The translations under genes and the position numbers were made by a program. The notes beneath the pieces were generated by a model. It saw only the letters and a program-made list of their open reading frames with translations, did no database searches and had not been told where the DNA came from. Positions 29,207 to 38,000 of a stretch of 59,395 nucleotides of DNA are shown one piece after another. Position 1 is the stretch's first letter; each line of letters begins with the position of its first letter. This DNA is from Deltaproteobacteria bacterium (lineage in GTDB: Bacteria; Desulfobacterota; DSM-4660; Desulfatiglandales; HGW-15): positions 1-59,395 of the forward strand of contig JAFDEE010000003.1 of the NCBI GenBank assembly GCA_019310525.1, in the 5' to 3' direction.

Positions 29207-29932
29207 TTATTTGTGGCAGACAAAACAGGCGTTGTTCTGTTCCTGGCCCTTCCTGGTATGACATTCGGCACAGTCGTCCATCTTCATGCTGTCCCACGGA
29301 TTAGACTTGTAACCAGCGATATTTTTACCCCAGATGTTGATGCTGTACCCCGTTAGCCTATTCCGTCGATAGGGGGGCAAATCATCGCTCTTTCCATGAT
29401 CCCCATGGCATTCGCGACACTCCACTTTCCCCATCTTGACGTGTGCGATATGGGAAAAATAAACGCAATCAGGTTGCCTGTAATAAGAAAGCCAAGGGAC
29501 CTCTTTCCCCTCAGCCACGTATTCCTTGAGGAATCTCGCCTCCTCCGGGTCCTCACCCAAGGGGGACTCCGGATCGTCGTGGCATTCCATGCATTTCCCG
29601 ATCTTTGGGATTCCCTCGAAGGTCCCGTCCTCGCGAAAACCGTGGCAATAAAGGCACCTTTCGATTTCGGTCTCACCTTCGATCCCGATATCCGGCATGG
29701 AATGGATTGCATGGCTGAAACGAAGAGGTTGGAACTCCTTCGAATAAAGAGCCATGGGGAAAACCACCCATCCTATCAGGAGGGCGGGGACGAGGCCGGC
29801 CAAGAAGTAAACCAATCCGCTCCGCAAAGGATGGGTGACGAGATTCGAATAATAAGACAAGACCACGTGAACAAGCGTAGAGATCCACCCCCCCTTTGAA
29901 GATCCGTCAGAGGGCACTTTTTTGTTTTCCAT
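29207..29932 (-). CDS. qrcA: Membrane-anchored multihaem cytochrome c (QrcA-like)
   Basis: 241-aa cytochrome with one N-terminal membrane helix (about residues 33-57, SGLVYFLAGLVPALLIGWVVF) and five CxxCH sites: CLYCH, CMECH, CRECH, CAECH, CFVCH. Additional His pairs (FSHAIHSMP, YFSHIAHVKMG) can serve as distal ligands. The Qrc cytochrome studied in Desulfovibrio is reported with six haems, so one may be missing or bound by an atypical motif. It would accept electrons from a soluble periplasmic cytochrome c3 fed by hydrogenase or formate dehydrogenase. ATG at 29932 follows GAGGAC; a GTG at 29947 is the alternative. First gene of the operon, with a good promoter 62-90 nt upstream. Confidence 0.88.
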   Translation of the reverse strand: MENKKVPSDGSSKGGWISTLVHVVLSYYSNLVTHPLRSGLVYFLAGLVPALLIGWVVFPMALYSKEFQPLRFSHAIHSMPDIGIEGETEIERCLYCHGFREDGTFEGIPKIGKCMECHDDPESPLGEDPEEARFLKEYVAEGKEVPWLSYYRQPDCVYFSHIAHVKMGKVECRECHGDHGKSDDLPPYRRNRLTGYSINIWGKNIAGYKSNPWDSMKMDDCAECHTRKGQEQNNACFVCHK

Positions 29933-29993
29933 TGGGTTAGTCCTCACAGGCAGAAAAGGTTATTGCTCAACGGGTGGGTCAGCAATCCTTGCG

Positions 29994-30022
29994 TATTTAC
30001 CCATTCACCAATCCTTTGTCAA
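29994..30022 (-). promoter_or_regulatory. Promoter of the qrcABCD-like operon
   Basis: On the minus strand TTGACA (30017-30022), exactly 17 nt, then TAAATA (29994-29999), about 60 nt ahead of the qrcA start. Both boxes and spacing fit sigma-70. The rest of the gap to rpsU (30023-30246) shows no gene; a GC hairpin with GTCCCGG and CCGGGCAC lies near 30136-30163. Confidence 0.6.
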
Positions 30023-30246
30023 GGAAAAAGCCATGAATAAACCTGGAAAATCAAACAAATAAGGAGATTCCACTGCTCATCGGAGGAGGCCGCCCAGCAG
30101 CAGCCTTTCCACCGCCGCTTTTGTTGGATTTCGTCCCGGTTCGGCAGGGAGCCCGGGCACCAGTCATCTCACGGGCATTTGTGGGGTGAGTTGTCAGACT
30201 CTCCTTTCCTTTGGCGCCTCAACGACCTCCCATAGGCAAATGTCAA

Positions 30247-30435
30247 TCAAGAGAATTTCCTCATACGTTTCCGCCTTCTTTTCGCTGCCTTGGCCTGCTT
30301 CTTCTTCCTCTGGACACTTGGCTTGTCGTAGAAGCGTCGTTCCTTTATCTCGGAGAAAAACCCCTCCTTTGTCAATTTTTTCTTAAGATCTCTGATAGCC
30401 TTTTCTATCTGATTATCCTGTACGATTACTTTCAT
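30247..30435 (-). CDS. rpsU: 30S ribosomal protein bS21
   Basis: 62-aa basic protein of the small ribosomal subunit needed for initiation. The full S21 pattern is present: MKVIVQDNQ, then IEKAIRDLKKKLTKEG, the KERRFYDKPSVQRKKK core and an Arg/Lys-rich tail. It lacks the usual neighbours dnaG and rpoD. The start has only a weak ribosome site (GAAAGAGATTG). A small gene with its own promoter and terminator lies about 250 nt upstream on the same strand; read-through past that terminator could feed rpsU. Confidence 0.95.
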   Translation of the reverse strand: MKVIVQDNQIEKAIRDLKKKLTKEGFFSEIKERRFYDKPSVQRKKKQAKAAKRRRKRMRKFS

Positions 30436-30605
30436 GGTGCAATCTCTTTCATTCTAAAATCTGTTTGACGGACACCGGATCCATTCTTTTACATCTGTTC
30501 CATCCGGTATTTCTGCGGCACCGGCCGGAGGCTGAAAATGGGTACGTTTTTAAAACCCATGATGAATCTCTGCATCCGAGACCCGATCCCAAAGGCACAA
30601 ACAGA

Positions 30606-30632
30606 AAAGCATCTCTATCCCAGAGATGCTTT
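30606..30632 (-). terminator. Intrinsic terminator of the 46-residue gene
   Basis: On the minus strand AAAGCATCTCT, a five-base loop GGGAT, and AGAGATGCTTT form a perfect 11-bp stem; it is followed by TTCTGTTTG. This is the clearest rho-independent terminator in the window. It ends a transcript of about 310 nt starting near 30917. Confidence 0.75.
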
Positions 30633-30682
30633 CCCGGACCTTGCCTCAACGATTGTAACGGTGTCTTCCTAGACCATACCGA

Positions 30683-30823
30683 TTACACTCTCCTTGGGAT
30701 CGAAAGGGGCGGTTCCGCTTTCGCCCTCTTAAGGGCCGAGAAGCATTTCTCCCGTGTGGTGGACGGCTTGATAAAACCGCAGGGTCTTTTCCACCGGTCA
30801 AGTCGGTCGTTCCCTTTGGTCAC
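30683..30823 (-). CDS. Candidate small basic protein, 46 aa, own transcription unit
   Basis: Not recognised. GTG at 30823 is preceded by AAAAGGGGGTGATC, which differs at one central base from the full complement of the 16S rRNA end, 3 nt before the start codon. The product begins MTKGNDRLDRWKRPCGF and is strongly basic, with two Cys (15 and 27) and a Pro/Arg-rich end; there is no membrane segment. A TTGACA/TATATA promoter lies about 100 nt upstream and a perfect terminator 50 nt downstream. It lies between rlmD and rpsU on the same strand. It could be a ribosome-related small protein, a leader peptide acting on rpsU, or a chance frame in a regulatory RNA. The same extended ribosome site precedes rpsP, which supports real translation. 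Confidence 0.55.
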   Translation of the reverse strand: MTKGNDRLDRWKRPCGFIKPSTTREKCFSALKRAKAEPPLSIPRRV

Positions 30824-30923
30824 AGCGATCACCCCCTTTTCATACCCTGTTCCTTATTTCGCAACCAGCCTTCAGTATCTCAAACCCGCAATAACATGGG
30901 CCGGTAAAATCACAGGATTCACC

Positions 30924-30951
30924 TATATATAAAGCTCCCCCGGATTGTCAA
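30924..30951 (-). promoter_or_regulatory. Strong sigma-70-type promoter of the small gene
   Basis: On the minus strand TTGACA (30946-30951), 16 nt, TATATA (30924-30929). Predicted start near 30917, giving a 5' leader of about 95 nt before the GTG at 30823. It lies 62 nt after the end of the rlmD-type gene, so it is not that gene's promoter. Confidence 0.6.
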
Positions 30952-31012
30952 CCCTATTTGGAAAACCCGGTCGAAAGGACTCATTATTCCCCAGTCTATC
31001 AAGGGATCGGGA

Positions 31013-32407
31013 TCAACTCTTGCGGACCACGAGCTTGGCCACGGATTCCACATGGTAGGTATGGGGAAACATGTCGACCGGTTGGATTTCAAGCACTTCG
31101 TACCTGTCCGCCAGCAGGGAAAGGTCCCGTGCCATCGTGCCGGGGTTGCAACTGACATAAACCACCCTCTCGGCCCCCAGTTCCATCACCCTGGCGGCCA
31201 CCTTCTTATGCATACCCGCCCTCGGAGGATCAATGATCAATACATCCGGACTCCAATCCAAATTCTTCAGATTCTCCTTGATGTCCCCGAGGATGAAACG
31301 ACAACAATGGACATCGTTGTCCCGGCAGTTCTTCACAGCATCCATAACCGCACTCTCGGCGATCTCCATTCCGACCACAGACTCGGCCTCCTTAGAAAGA
31401 TAGATGGGAATGGTTCCCGTTCCACTGTAAAGGTCAAGGACCTTTTCAGAACCCGTAAGCTCTGCATATTCCGCAACCTTCCTGTAAAGACGATCAGCTC
31501 CGGATGTGTTGGTCTGAAAAAAAGAATTGGCCGAGACCTGGAAAGTATATGGGCCGATCCGGTCCCGTATGAAGCCGGGCCCGGAGATGCAGAGTTCTTT
31601 TTCTCCGACGGCGATTCCGGCTTTCCTGCTGTTGATATTGTTCACCACGGTGCGAACGGCGGGAAATGAACGGCCCAGCACATCGGCGATATGATTCAAA
31701 ACGGGTAGATTCTCGCTTGATGTCACAACGTTCACCATCCACTCGTCAAAGGCCGAGGAGTACCTGAGGGTCAGGTACCTCCAAAAACCTTGATGGCTTC
31801 GAATGCCGTAAGGAGGAAGGCCGGTTTCTCTGACGATCTCCCTGACCTTCCGAAGAATCCGGTTCCCGGTATCGTGCTGGAGAAGACATGCCTCGATATC
31901 AATCACCTTGTAAAATGTACCAGGGGCGTGAAGCCCGAGGGCGAAATCCGTCTCCAGGCCTTCCACTCCCATCTCATGGGGCAGGAGCCATCTTCTGTCG
32001 GAAAAAGAAAACTCCATTTTATTGCGGTAGGAATAGATGTTTTCAGATGGAATGGTGGCATGAACGGGGACGTGGGGAAGACCACCGATCCGCGCCACGG
32101 CCTCCATTACCTGTTGGCGCTTGAAATCGAGTTGGCGCCCGTACTGCACATGCTGCCACTGGCACCCCCCGCAGTGTCCGTGGTAAGGGCATGGGGCTGC
32201 GATCCTGTCCGGGGACGGCTCAATGAGTTCCACCACTCGGGCCTCGGCGTAATCCTTCTTTTTTCGGATTACTCTGGCAAGAAGCCGATCTCCGCGCACG
32301 CCCCCCCGAACAAAAAGGACAAAACCTTCAACCCTGGCTACTCCGTGCCCTCCGAAGGCCATGTTCTCGATAGCAAGTTCCAGCAGGGCGCCTTTCTTGA
32401 TATTCAT
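31013..32407 (-). CDS. rlmD: 23S rRNA (uracil-5)-methyltransferase, RlmD/TrmA family
   Basis: 464-aa S-adenosylmethionine-dependent RNA methyltransferase. N-terminal TRAM domain (about 1-55, KKGALLELAIENMAFGGHGVARVEGFVLFV), an Fe-S site with CPYHGHCGGCQWQH plus a later Cys, a SAM-binding domain with VLDLYSGTGTIPIYL, and the catalytic Cys in VSCNPGTMARDL near the C-terminus. RlmD methylates U1939 of 23S rRNA in E. coli; paralogues RlmC and TrmA differ little, so the exact uridine is not certain. ATG at 32407 follows TGGAGACTTC. A frame open further to 32635 has no translation signal. Confidence 0.92.
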   Translation of the reverse strand: MNIKKGALLELAIENMAFGGHGVARVEGFVLFVRGGVRGDRLLARVIRKKKDYAEARVVELIEPSPDRIAAPCPYHGHCGGCQWQHVQYGRQLDFKRQQVMEAVARIGGLPHVPVHATIPSENIYSYRNKMEFSFSDRRWLLPHEMGVEGLETDFALGLHAPGTFYKVIDIEACLLQHDTGNRILRKVREIVRETGLPPYGIRSHQGFWRYLTLRYSSAFDEWMVNVVTSSENLPVLNHIADVLGRSFPAVRTVVNNINSRKAGIAVGEKELCISGPGFIRDRIGPYTFQVSANSFFQTNTSGADRLYRKVAEYAELTGSEKVLDLYSGTGTIPIYLSKEAESVVGMEIAESAVMDAVKNCRDNDVHCCRFILGDIKENLKNLDWSPDVLIIDPPRAGMHKKVAARVMELGAERVVYVSCNPGTMARDLSLLADRYEVLEIQPVDMFPHTYHVESVAKLVVRKS

Positions 32408-32529
32408 ATTGAAGTCTCCAAAAGGATCTAAAAGGATTTCACCACGTAGGAATAAACACTGTAACAGAAAATCAATCCCTTGATTACGATATCGGAGTGA
32501 GGGATTGAAGAACCCCAGCGGTCGATGCC

Positions 32530-32592
32530 TTGCATCGTCGACAAACCCGCGGTTTGCATGACTCAAGTGATAGCTTATTTTACAAGTGATAG
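32530..32592 (+). promoter_or_regulatory. Likely control region of the minor-pilin operon
   Basis: The 350-bp gap 32408-32759 holds two short hairpins (GATGCCTTGCATC near 32523-32536; AAACCCGCGGTTT near 32543-32555) and a perfect direct repeat CAAGTGATAG at 32564-32573 and 32583-32592, 19 bp apart, about two helical turns. TTGCAT (32554-32559), 16 nt and TATTTT (32576-32581) could be a weak promoter overlapping the repeat. The layout suits an activator or repressor site. No gene is seen. Confidence 0.4.
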
Positions 32593-32759
32593 AAAATTTT
32601 ACAATATTTCCCGTCCAAACCACTCCAACCAACACCCCGGCCGGCCCAACCCCCCTGAAATCCTGGGAATTTCTTCAAAACCTGTTCCTGGCACACATCT
32701 TGCTTTATTTCTGGTAGCCAAACCAGAATTGGAGAACAAGCGGTCGTTGGAGGATGGGC

Positions 32760-33287
32760 ATGCAGCAACGGATGCGGTTTTTCAAAAAACAGGAAGGGTT
32801 CACTTTACTTGAGCTGATCATGACAATGGTCATCCTGGCCATCCTTGCCACTATCGCTATCCCGACCTTCTCGGTCTGGCTGCCCGAATATCGACTCAAG
32901 AAAGCGGCCAGGGACCTATACTCCAATATCCAACTGGCCAAGATGCAGGCGGTACGGACCAATCGGGATCATACCGTTTCCTTCAATACCGGGGCCGGGC
33001 TCTATCAGGTCCTTGACAGCGGCGTGACGGTGGTAAAGACCGTGAACCTTTCCAATTACGGGAGCGGCGTCAGTTACGGTTTCGGGAACGCAACCAAGAC
33101 AGTGCCCGGCGGGGTCCCGATCGACACCGTAAGCTATGCGGGAGACTCAGCGACCTTCAACCCGAGGGGTACGGGAGGCATGGGTTACGTATACCTTACC
33201 AACGAGAGAAGTACATCTTACGCCGTTGGAACGATCACCGCCGGGGCCGTGGTTCTGCGGAAATGGAACGGGGCCGACTGGGAATAA
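32760..33287 (+). CDS. fimT: Type IV minor pilin, FimT/GspH-like
   Basis: 175-aa prepilin. Class III signal QEGFTLLELIMTMVILAILATIAIP: Gly before the cleavage site, Phe+1, Glu+5, then the hydrophobic helix. After it comes a GspH/FimT-like body with LKKAARDLYSNIQLAKMQAVRTN. Prepilin peptidase (not in the window) would cut and methylate it. ATG at 32760 with GGAGG 6 nt upstream is preferred to 32754. First of a row of minor pilins that should prime the pilus tip together with PilY1. Confidence 0.88.
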   Translation: MQQRMRFFKKQEGFTLLELIMTMVILAILATIAIPTFSVWLPEYRLKKAARDLYSNIQLAKMQAVRTNRDHTVSFNTGAGLYQVLDSGVTVVKTVNLSNYGSGVSYGFGNATKTVPGGVPIDTVSYAGDSATFNPRGTGGMGYVYLTNERSTSYAVGTITAGAVVLRKWNGADWE

Positions 33288-33343
33288 GTCGTTGGTGAAG
33301 AACCTATGGGGCTGAAAACAAGGGATGAAAAAGGATTGAAACG

Positions 33344-33988
33344 ATGAATGCCAGGATACCCACGAATGAGGGATTCACGCTGGTCGAACTGCTGGTGGCG
33401 GTGGCCATTTCAGGGATCGTGATGGCCTCGGTTTATTCCAGTTATTATTCCCAGCAAAAGTCCTATATAGCCCAGGAACAGGTGGCGACGATGCAGCAGA
33501 ACCTGCGAAACGCCCTCTTCCATCTGGAACGGGACATCCGGATGGCCGGATATGATCCCACAATGATGGCAGGGGCCGGAATCGCAAACGCCGGGAGTGA
33601 TACCATGCAGATTACAATGGACCTGAACGGGGATGGGGATACCAGTGACACGAACGAGACGATCACCTATTCCCTCTACGTTTCCTCCGGAGTAACAAGG
33701 CTTGGAAAGTCATCCGGAGGAGGACCCAACTCGCCCGTTGCCGACAATATCGAGGCCCTTAATTTCGTATACCTGGATGGTGACCGAAACGTGACGTCCA
33801 CCCTTGGAAGCATCCGCTCGATCCAGGTCACCTTGGTGGCCACAGTGGGCCGCGGCGATCCCGGCTATGTGAACACCGATTCCTTCAGCAATCAGCAGGG
33901 AACCGTTATTTTGCCGGCCCGTAACGATAATCTACGCCGCCGGGCCCTCTCAACGGAGATTCGGTGCCGGAACCTAGGTCTCCACTAA
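33344..33988 (+). CDS. pilW: Type IV minor pilin PilW-like
   Basis: 214-aa prepilin with signal NEGFTLVELLVAVAISGIVMASVY near the start; the long body contains MQQNLRNALFHLERDIRMAGYDP, a stretch shared by PilW/GspJ-like minor pilins, and a DLNGDGDTSDTNET loop that could bind calcium. AAAGGATTG precedes the ATG. It lies 56 nt after the FimT-like gene, in the same transcript. Confidence 0.87.
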   Translation: MNARIPTNEGFTLVELLVAVAISGIVMASVYSSYYSQQKSYIAQEQVATMQQNLRNALFHLERDIRMAGYDPTMMAGAGIANAGSDTMQITMDLNGDGDTSDTNETITYSLYVSSGVTRLGKSSGGGPNSPVADNIEALNFVYLDGDRNVTSTLGSIRSIQVTLVATVGRGDPGYVNTDSFSNQQGTVILPARNDNLRRRALSTEIRCRNLGLH

Positions 33989-34020
33989 GGGCGCGAAGCT
34001 CGTAAAAATGGGGAGCGAGA

Positions 34021-34425
34021 ATGAAGAGGAAACAAACGTATATGACAGGGAACCGAAGAACCGAAGGGTTCACCCTCCTTGAAATACTGATAGCCATCTT
34101 CATCCTTTCCTTCGGAATCTTGGCCGTGGCCTCCATGCAGGTCTCTTCCATCCGTGGAAACGGCATGGCGGGACGGCTGACGGAAGGAACCCAGTTGGCC
34201 TGCGACCGAATGGAGGAATTAATGAGCCGGTCATACACCCATTCAGATCTTACCGCAGGGACCCACACAGACCCCTCACCACCTTCCGGGTATACCGTCA
34301 CCTGGAACGTGACAGACGACTCCCCGATCACCGATACCAAGACAGTGACCGTGACCGTGACATGGACGGACCACGGCGTTCAGAAAACGGCCACTCTTCA
34401 ACAAATCATTCCAAGGATCATTTAG
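34021..34425 (+). CDS. pilV: Type IV minor pilin PilV-like
   Basis: 134-aa prepilin with TEGFTLLEILIAIFILSFGILAVASMQ, including the ILSFGILAVASMQ helix pattern typical of PilV/GspI. The body is short, and ends in a Thr/Val-rich beta stretch (TKTVTVTVTWTDHGVQKTATLQQII). It follows pilW after 32 nt with GGGGAG at its start and precedes the PilX-like gene by 15 nt. Confidence 0.87.
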   Translation: MKRKQTYMTGNRRTEGFTLLEILIAIFILSFGILAVASMQVSSIRGNGMAGRLTEGTQLACDRMEELMSRSYTHSDLTAGTHTDPSPPSGYTVTWNVTDDSPITDTKTVTVTVTWTDHGVQKTATLQQIIPRII

Positions 34426-34440
34426 TACGCGGAGGCGGCC

Positions 34441-35007
34441 ATGAAGGTATCCAGTGAAAACAAATGGACGGAACAGGATGGATCGGTTCTGGTTGTCGCT
34501 TTGCTGCTCCTGGTCTTCCTGACCCTTATAGGAATCTCCGCAAGCACCACGACAGAGATCGAGATACAGGTGGCAGGCAACGAACAGGCCCACAAGACAG
34601 CCTTTTATCACGCGGATGCGGGAGTCTACACGACACCAAAAATAATACGTTCCTGCGTGGAGCAGGGGCTCCAGCCCTCTTACTCAACCATCACATACCT
34701 CGACACCCAGCCTCCGGACGCCTTTTTTCGCCAGATCATGGGATTTGACTCTTATGACAGTGATAAGGACATCCAGTTTACCCTCGGTGGATACACCGTG
34801 CAGGTAGACACCCAGCGAAACCGACAGGAAAGCATCGCCGGCGGCGGTGCCGAGTTTGCCAGCGGGGCGGAAGGTGCCGGAAGTGGTATGACCGGCGGGG
34901 TTGCCGTGATCTACGCCCTGGATTCCGTTGGAACCGGGCCCAGATCTTCCCAGTCCGAGGTCCTGGCCGAATACCGGCTGGTGCCCGGAATTGCAGGAGG
35001 ACTTTAA
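34441..35007 (+). CDS. pilX: PilX-like minor pilin / pilus assembly protein
   Basis: 188-aa protein with an N-terminal segment EQDGSVLVVALLLLVFLTLIGISAS, which has Gly before Ser rather than Phe, as is common in PilX, followed by TTEIEIQVAGNEQAHKTAFYHADAGV, the PilX/GspK-type motif. GGAGG lies 7 nt before the ATG. The stop and the pilY1 start are 2 nt apart, so the two are coupled; PilX and PilY1 form the tip complex in other species. Confidence 0.87.
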   Translation: MKVSSENKWTEQDGSVLVVALLLLVFLTLIGISASTTTEIEIQVAGNEQAHKTAFYHADAGVYTTPKIIRSCVEQGLQPSYSTITYLDTQPPDAFFRQIMGFDSYDSDKDIQFTLGGYTVQVDTQRNRQESIAGGGAEFASGAEGAGSGMTGGVAVIYALDSVGTGPRSSQSEVLAEYRLVPGIAGGL

Positions 35008-35009
35008 CC

Positions 35010-38000
35010 ATGAAAAAGACAACGATTCTACTGGTCATTTCCACCCTTTTCCTGGGTTTGTTTCCTGGTGGAGAACCTGCCCATTCTTCCGAGCCCAGCA
35101 TGTCCGATTATACCGCCACCCCTATTTTCATGACCACCTCCATAACCCCCAACATCCTGATCATCCTGGACAATTCCGGGAGCATGAACTATGCGGCTTA
35201 CGGAACCTGGGCCGGGGATAACGGGGCGGAGATCACCGATGAATTATATTCGGGCAACACCCCCTATTCCAATTCTACCACTGTACGGGTCTCACAAAGC
35301 CGGGACGACGCGGAGGAACGGCCGACTGACGACACGGCGTGGTATAACAGCAGTGACCTGGACCTGGGAGGATATTCCACCACCAGCAACGACGCCATTG
35401 TCGGGATCCGTTTCCAGAACGTAAACGTGCCTCAGGGAGCAACCATCACAAATGCATACATTGAGTTTACTGCCAAAGCAGATTCATCCACTGCCCCGGC
35501 CAATACCAACTTCACCATCAGGGGGCAACTCGATGACGATACAGATCAATTTTCCGCAACCCTCAACAACATAGATTCACGCCCTAGGACCGCCGCTTCG
35601 GTGGCCTGGAGCAACGTGTCCGCATGGACCCATGATACGACCTACCAAACCCCGGACATCAAGGAGATCGTTCAGGAGATCGTGAACCGCACCGGATGGG
35701 TCAAGGGCAACTCCATGGTCTTCATCTTCTCGGGCACGGGGAAAAGGGACGCCAAATCCTATGACAACTCCCATTCCGAAGCCCCTCTCCTCCACATCGA
35801 GTTCACTCCGGCCGAACGGACCCTTTACTACGGGCTCTTTGACCCGGATGCCCAGTACAAATATTCATCCAATAAGTTCGTGAGGGATCCGAACGGTGAA
35901 TGGAACGGGAATTGGCTCAACTGGCTCAGTATGCGAAGGATCGATGTAGCCAAGAAGGTCCTGGTGGGAGGGCTTGCCACGTCCAGGACTGGAGGTGGCA
36001 ACACCACCCTTTACGGGGATGATCACAACGCCCAGCCCAGCCGGTACTGGAAGCGTCAATTCGATTCCTCCCTATCCGGCGTGAGCGTCACACCTTACAA
36101 CGGAAATTACTGGTACGGCATAAAGGGAGGCTATATATACGTGGACGATGACAGCAACCCCTTCAGCGGATACATCGAACGATACAAGATCGCGGTCAAA
36201 AAGGACGAAGCAGACGAGCCGGATGAGTTCCTGGACGGGAACATCGCAGGGGTCATCCAGAGGGTGGGAAGCCGGGCCCGGTTCGGTCTCGAGTTCTATA
36301 ACAACGATGAGGGGGGCAGGATACAAGTGGCCGTAAAGGCCGGGAGCATGACCAATATGGTCACCCAGATCGAAAACATGAAGGCCGATACATGGACCCC
36401 CCTGGCGGAGGCCTTTTACGAGGGTGTGAGGTATTTCCAGCAGGTCAGCCCCTATTATTTCAACGGAGACTACCAGACCAACCACCAGAAAGACCCTTAC
36501 TACTGGGATGATCGGGGAGATTTTGTGGAGTGCGGCAAGAGTTTTATCCTCCTCATCACGGACGGAGAAAGCACCCAGGATAAAAATATCCCTACAGGTC
36601 TTCGGGACTATGACGGTGACGAGAACGACCCGGGATCTTATGATTACAACGGCTCCGACTATCTGGACGACGTGGCCCTGTGGGCACGGACAAACGACCT
36701 TAGAAGCGATCTCGATGGAGACCAAAACATCATTTTCTATACGGTCTTCGCCTTCGGTCAAGGCTCCACTCTCCTCCAGGATGCAGCGAAGAACGGGGGC
36801 TTTGAGGACAGGGACGGGGACGACCGGCCGAACCTGACCTCGGAATGGGACTCGGACGGAGACGGGACGCCTGACACATATTTCGAGGCGCCTAACGGCT
36901 ACCAGCTCGAGGCCCAACTCCTAAGGGCCATCACTGATATCCTGAAAAGGGCGGCGGCAGGGACTGCGGTGTCGGTCCTCGCCACCTCCGGGGAGGGAGA
37001 AGGCAATCTGGTCCAGGCCTACTTTCGCCCGACCGTGACCAGCGGTGTCACGGACGTCAAGTGGGTGGGGTATTTACAGTCCCTGTGGGTGGACTCTTAC
37101 GGGAACCTCCACGAAGACACCGACGGCGACCGGGCCCTTGATCCGGCGAACGACAAAGTCGTGGAGTATTACTTCGATTCCGCGACCGGCGACTCAAAGA
37201 TCCGGCGCTTTACCGACTTTGTCCCCAGTGGGACTACTCCGTACCCGGATGTTGGCAGTGACGCTTACGAGATCCTGGACCTTGAGGACATCAACCCCCT
37301 GTGGGAGGCGGGGGAGATCCTGTCCACCCGTGATCCGGATGAGCGAAAGATCTTCACCTACCTGGATATGGACAAGGACCAGCAGGTCGATGAACCCGTG
37401 GGAGACGACGATCCCTTTGATGATGACGGGGAGGTGGTCGCCTTTGATCTTTCGGGGGTCACCAAGATCAAACCCTACCTGGGTGTGAAGGATTTCAGCG
37501 CCTGGAACTACCTCGGGTGGTACCATGACGATCGGGCAAAGACCCTTATCGAGTACATACGGGGCAAAGACACAGGACTTTCAGGAACCACGACCTTACA
37601 GGTGAGATCCCGGACCCTGAACGGGAACGTATGGAAACTGGGCGACATAGTACATTCCACCCCGGTTTCCATCGCCAAGCCTCCGGACAACTACCACATC
37701 ATTTACGCAGACGAATCTTATATGGATTACCTCTCCGGGGTATCCAACAGGGAGACGGTGGTCTACGTGGGAGCCAACGACGGAATGCTTCATGCCTTTA
37801 CTTCCTGGTGTTACAGCGGGACTTCGAAACAGTATACGAAACCAAGCGCTGCCCCGAGCGGCGAACATATAGGTGAGGAGCTCTGGGCATACATTCCACA
37901 GGCCCTGCTCCCCCATCTAAAGTGGCTCCCAAAGGAAGACTACTCGCATGTCTATTACGTGGACCTCAAGCCGAAGATCTTCGACGCCAAGATCCTTCCG

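Noticed and set aside
30465-30932. 155-codon plus-strand frame in the rpsU-rlmD gap
   Set aside because: No start signal; the minus strand of the same stretch carries promoter, ribosome site and terminator.
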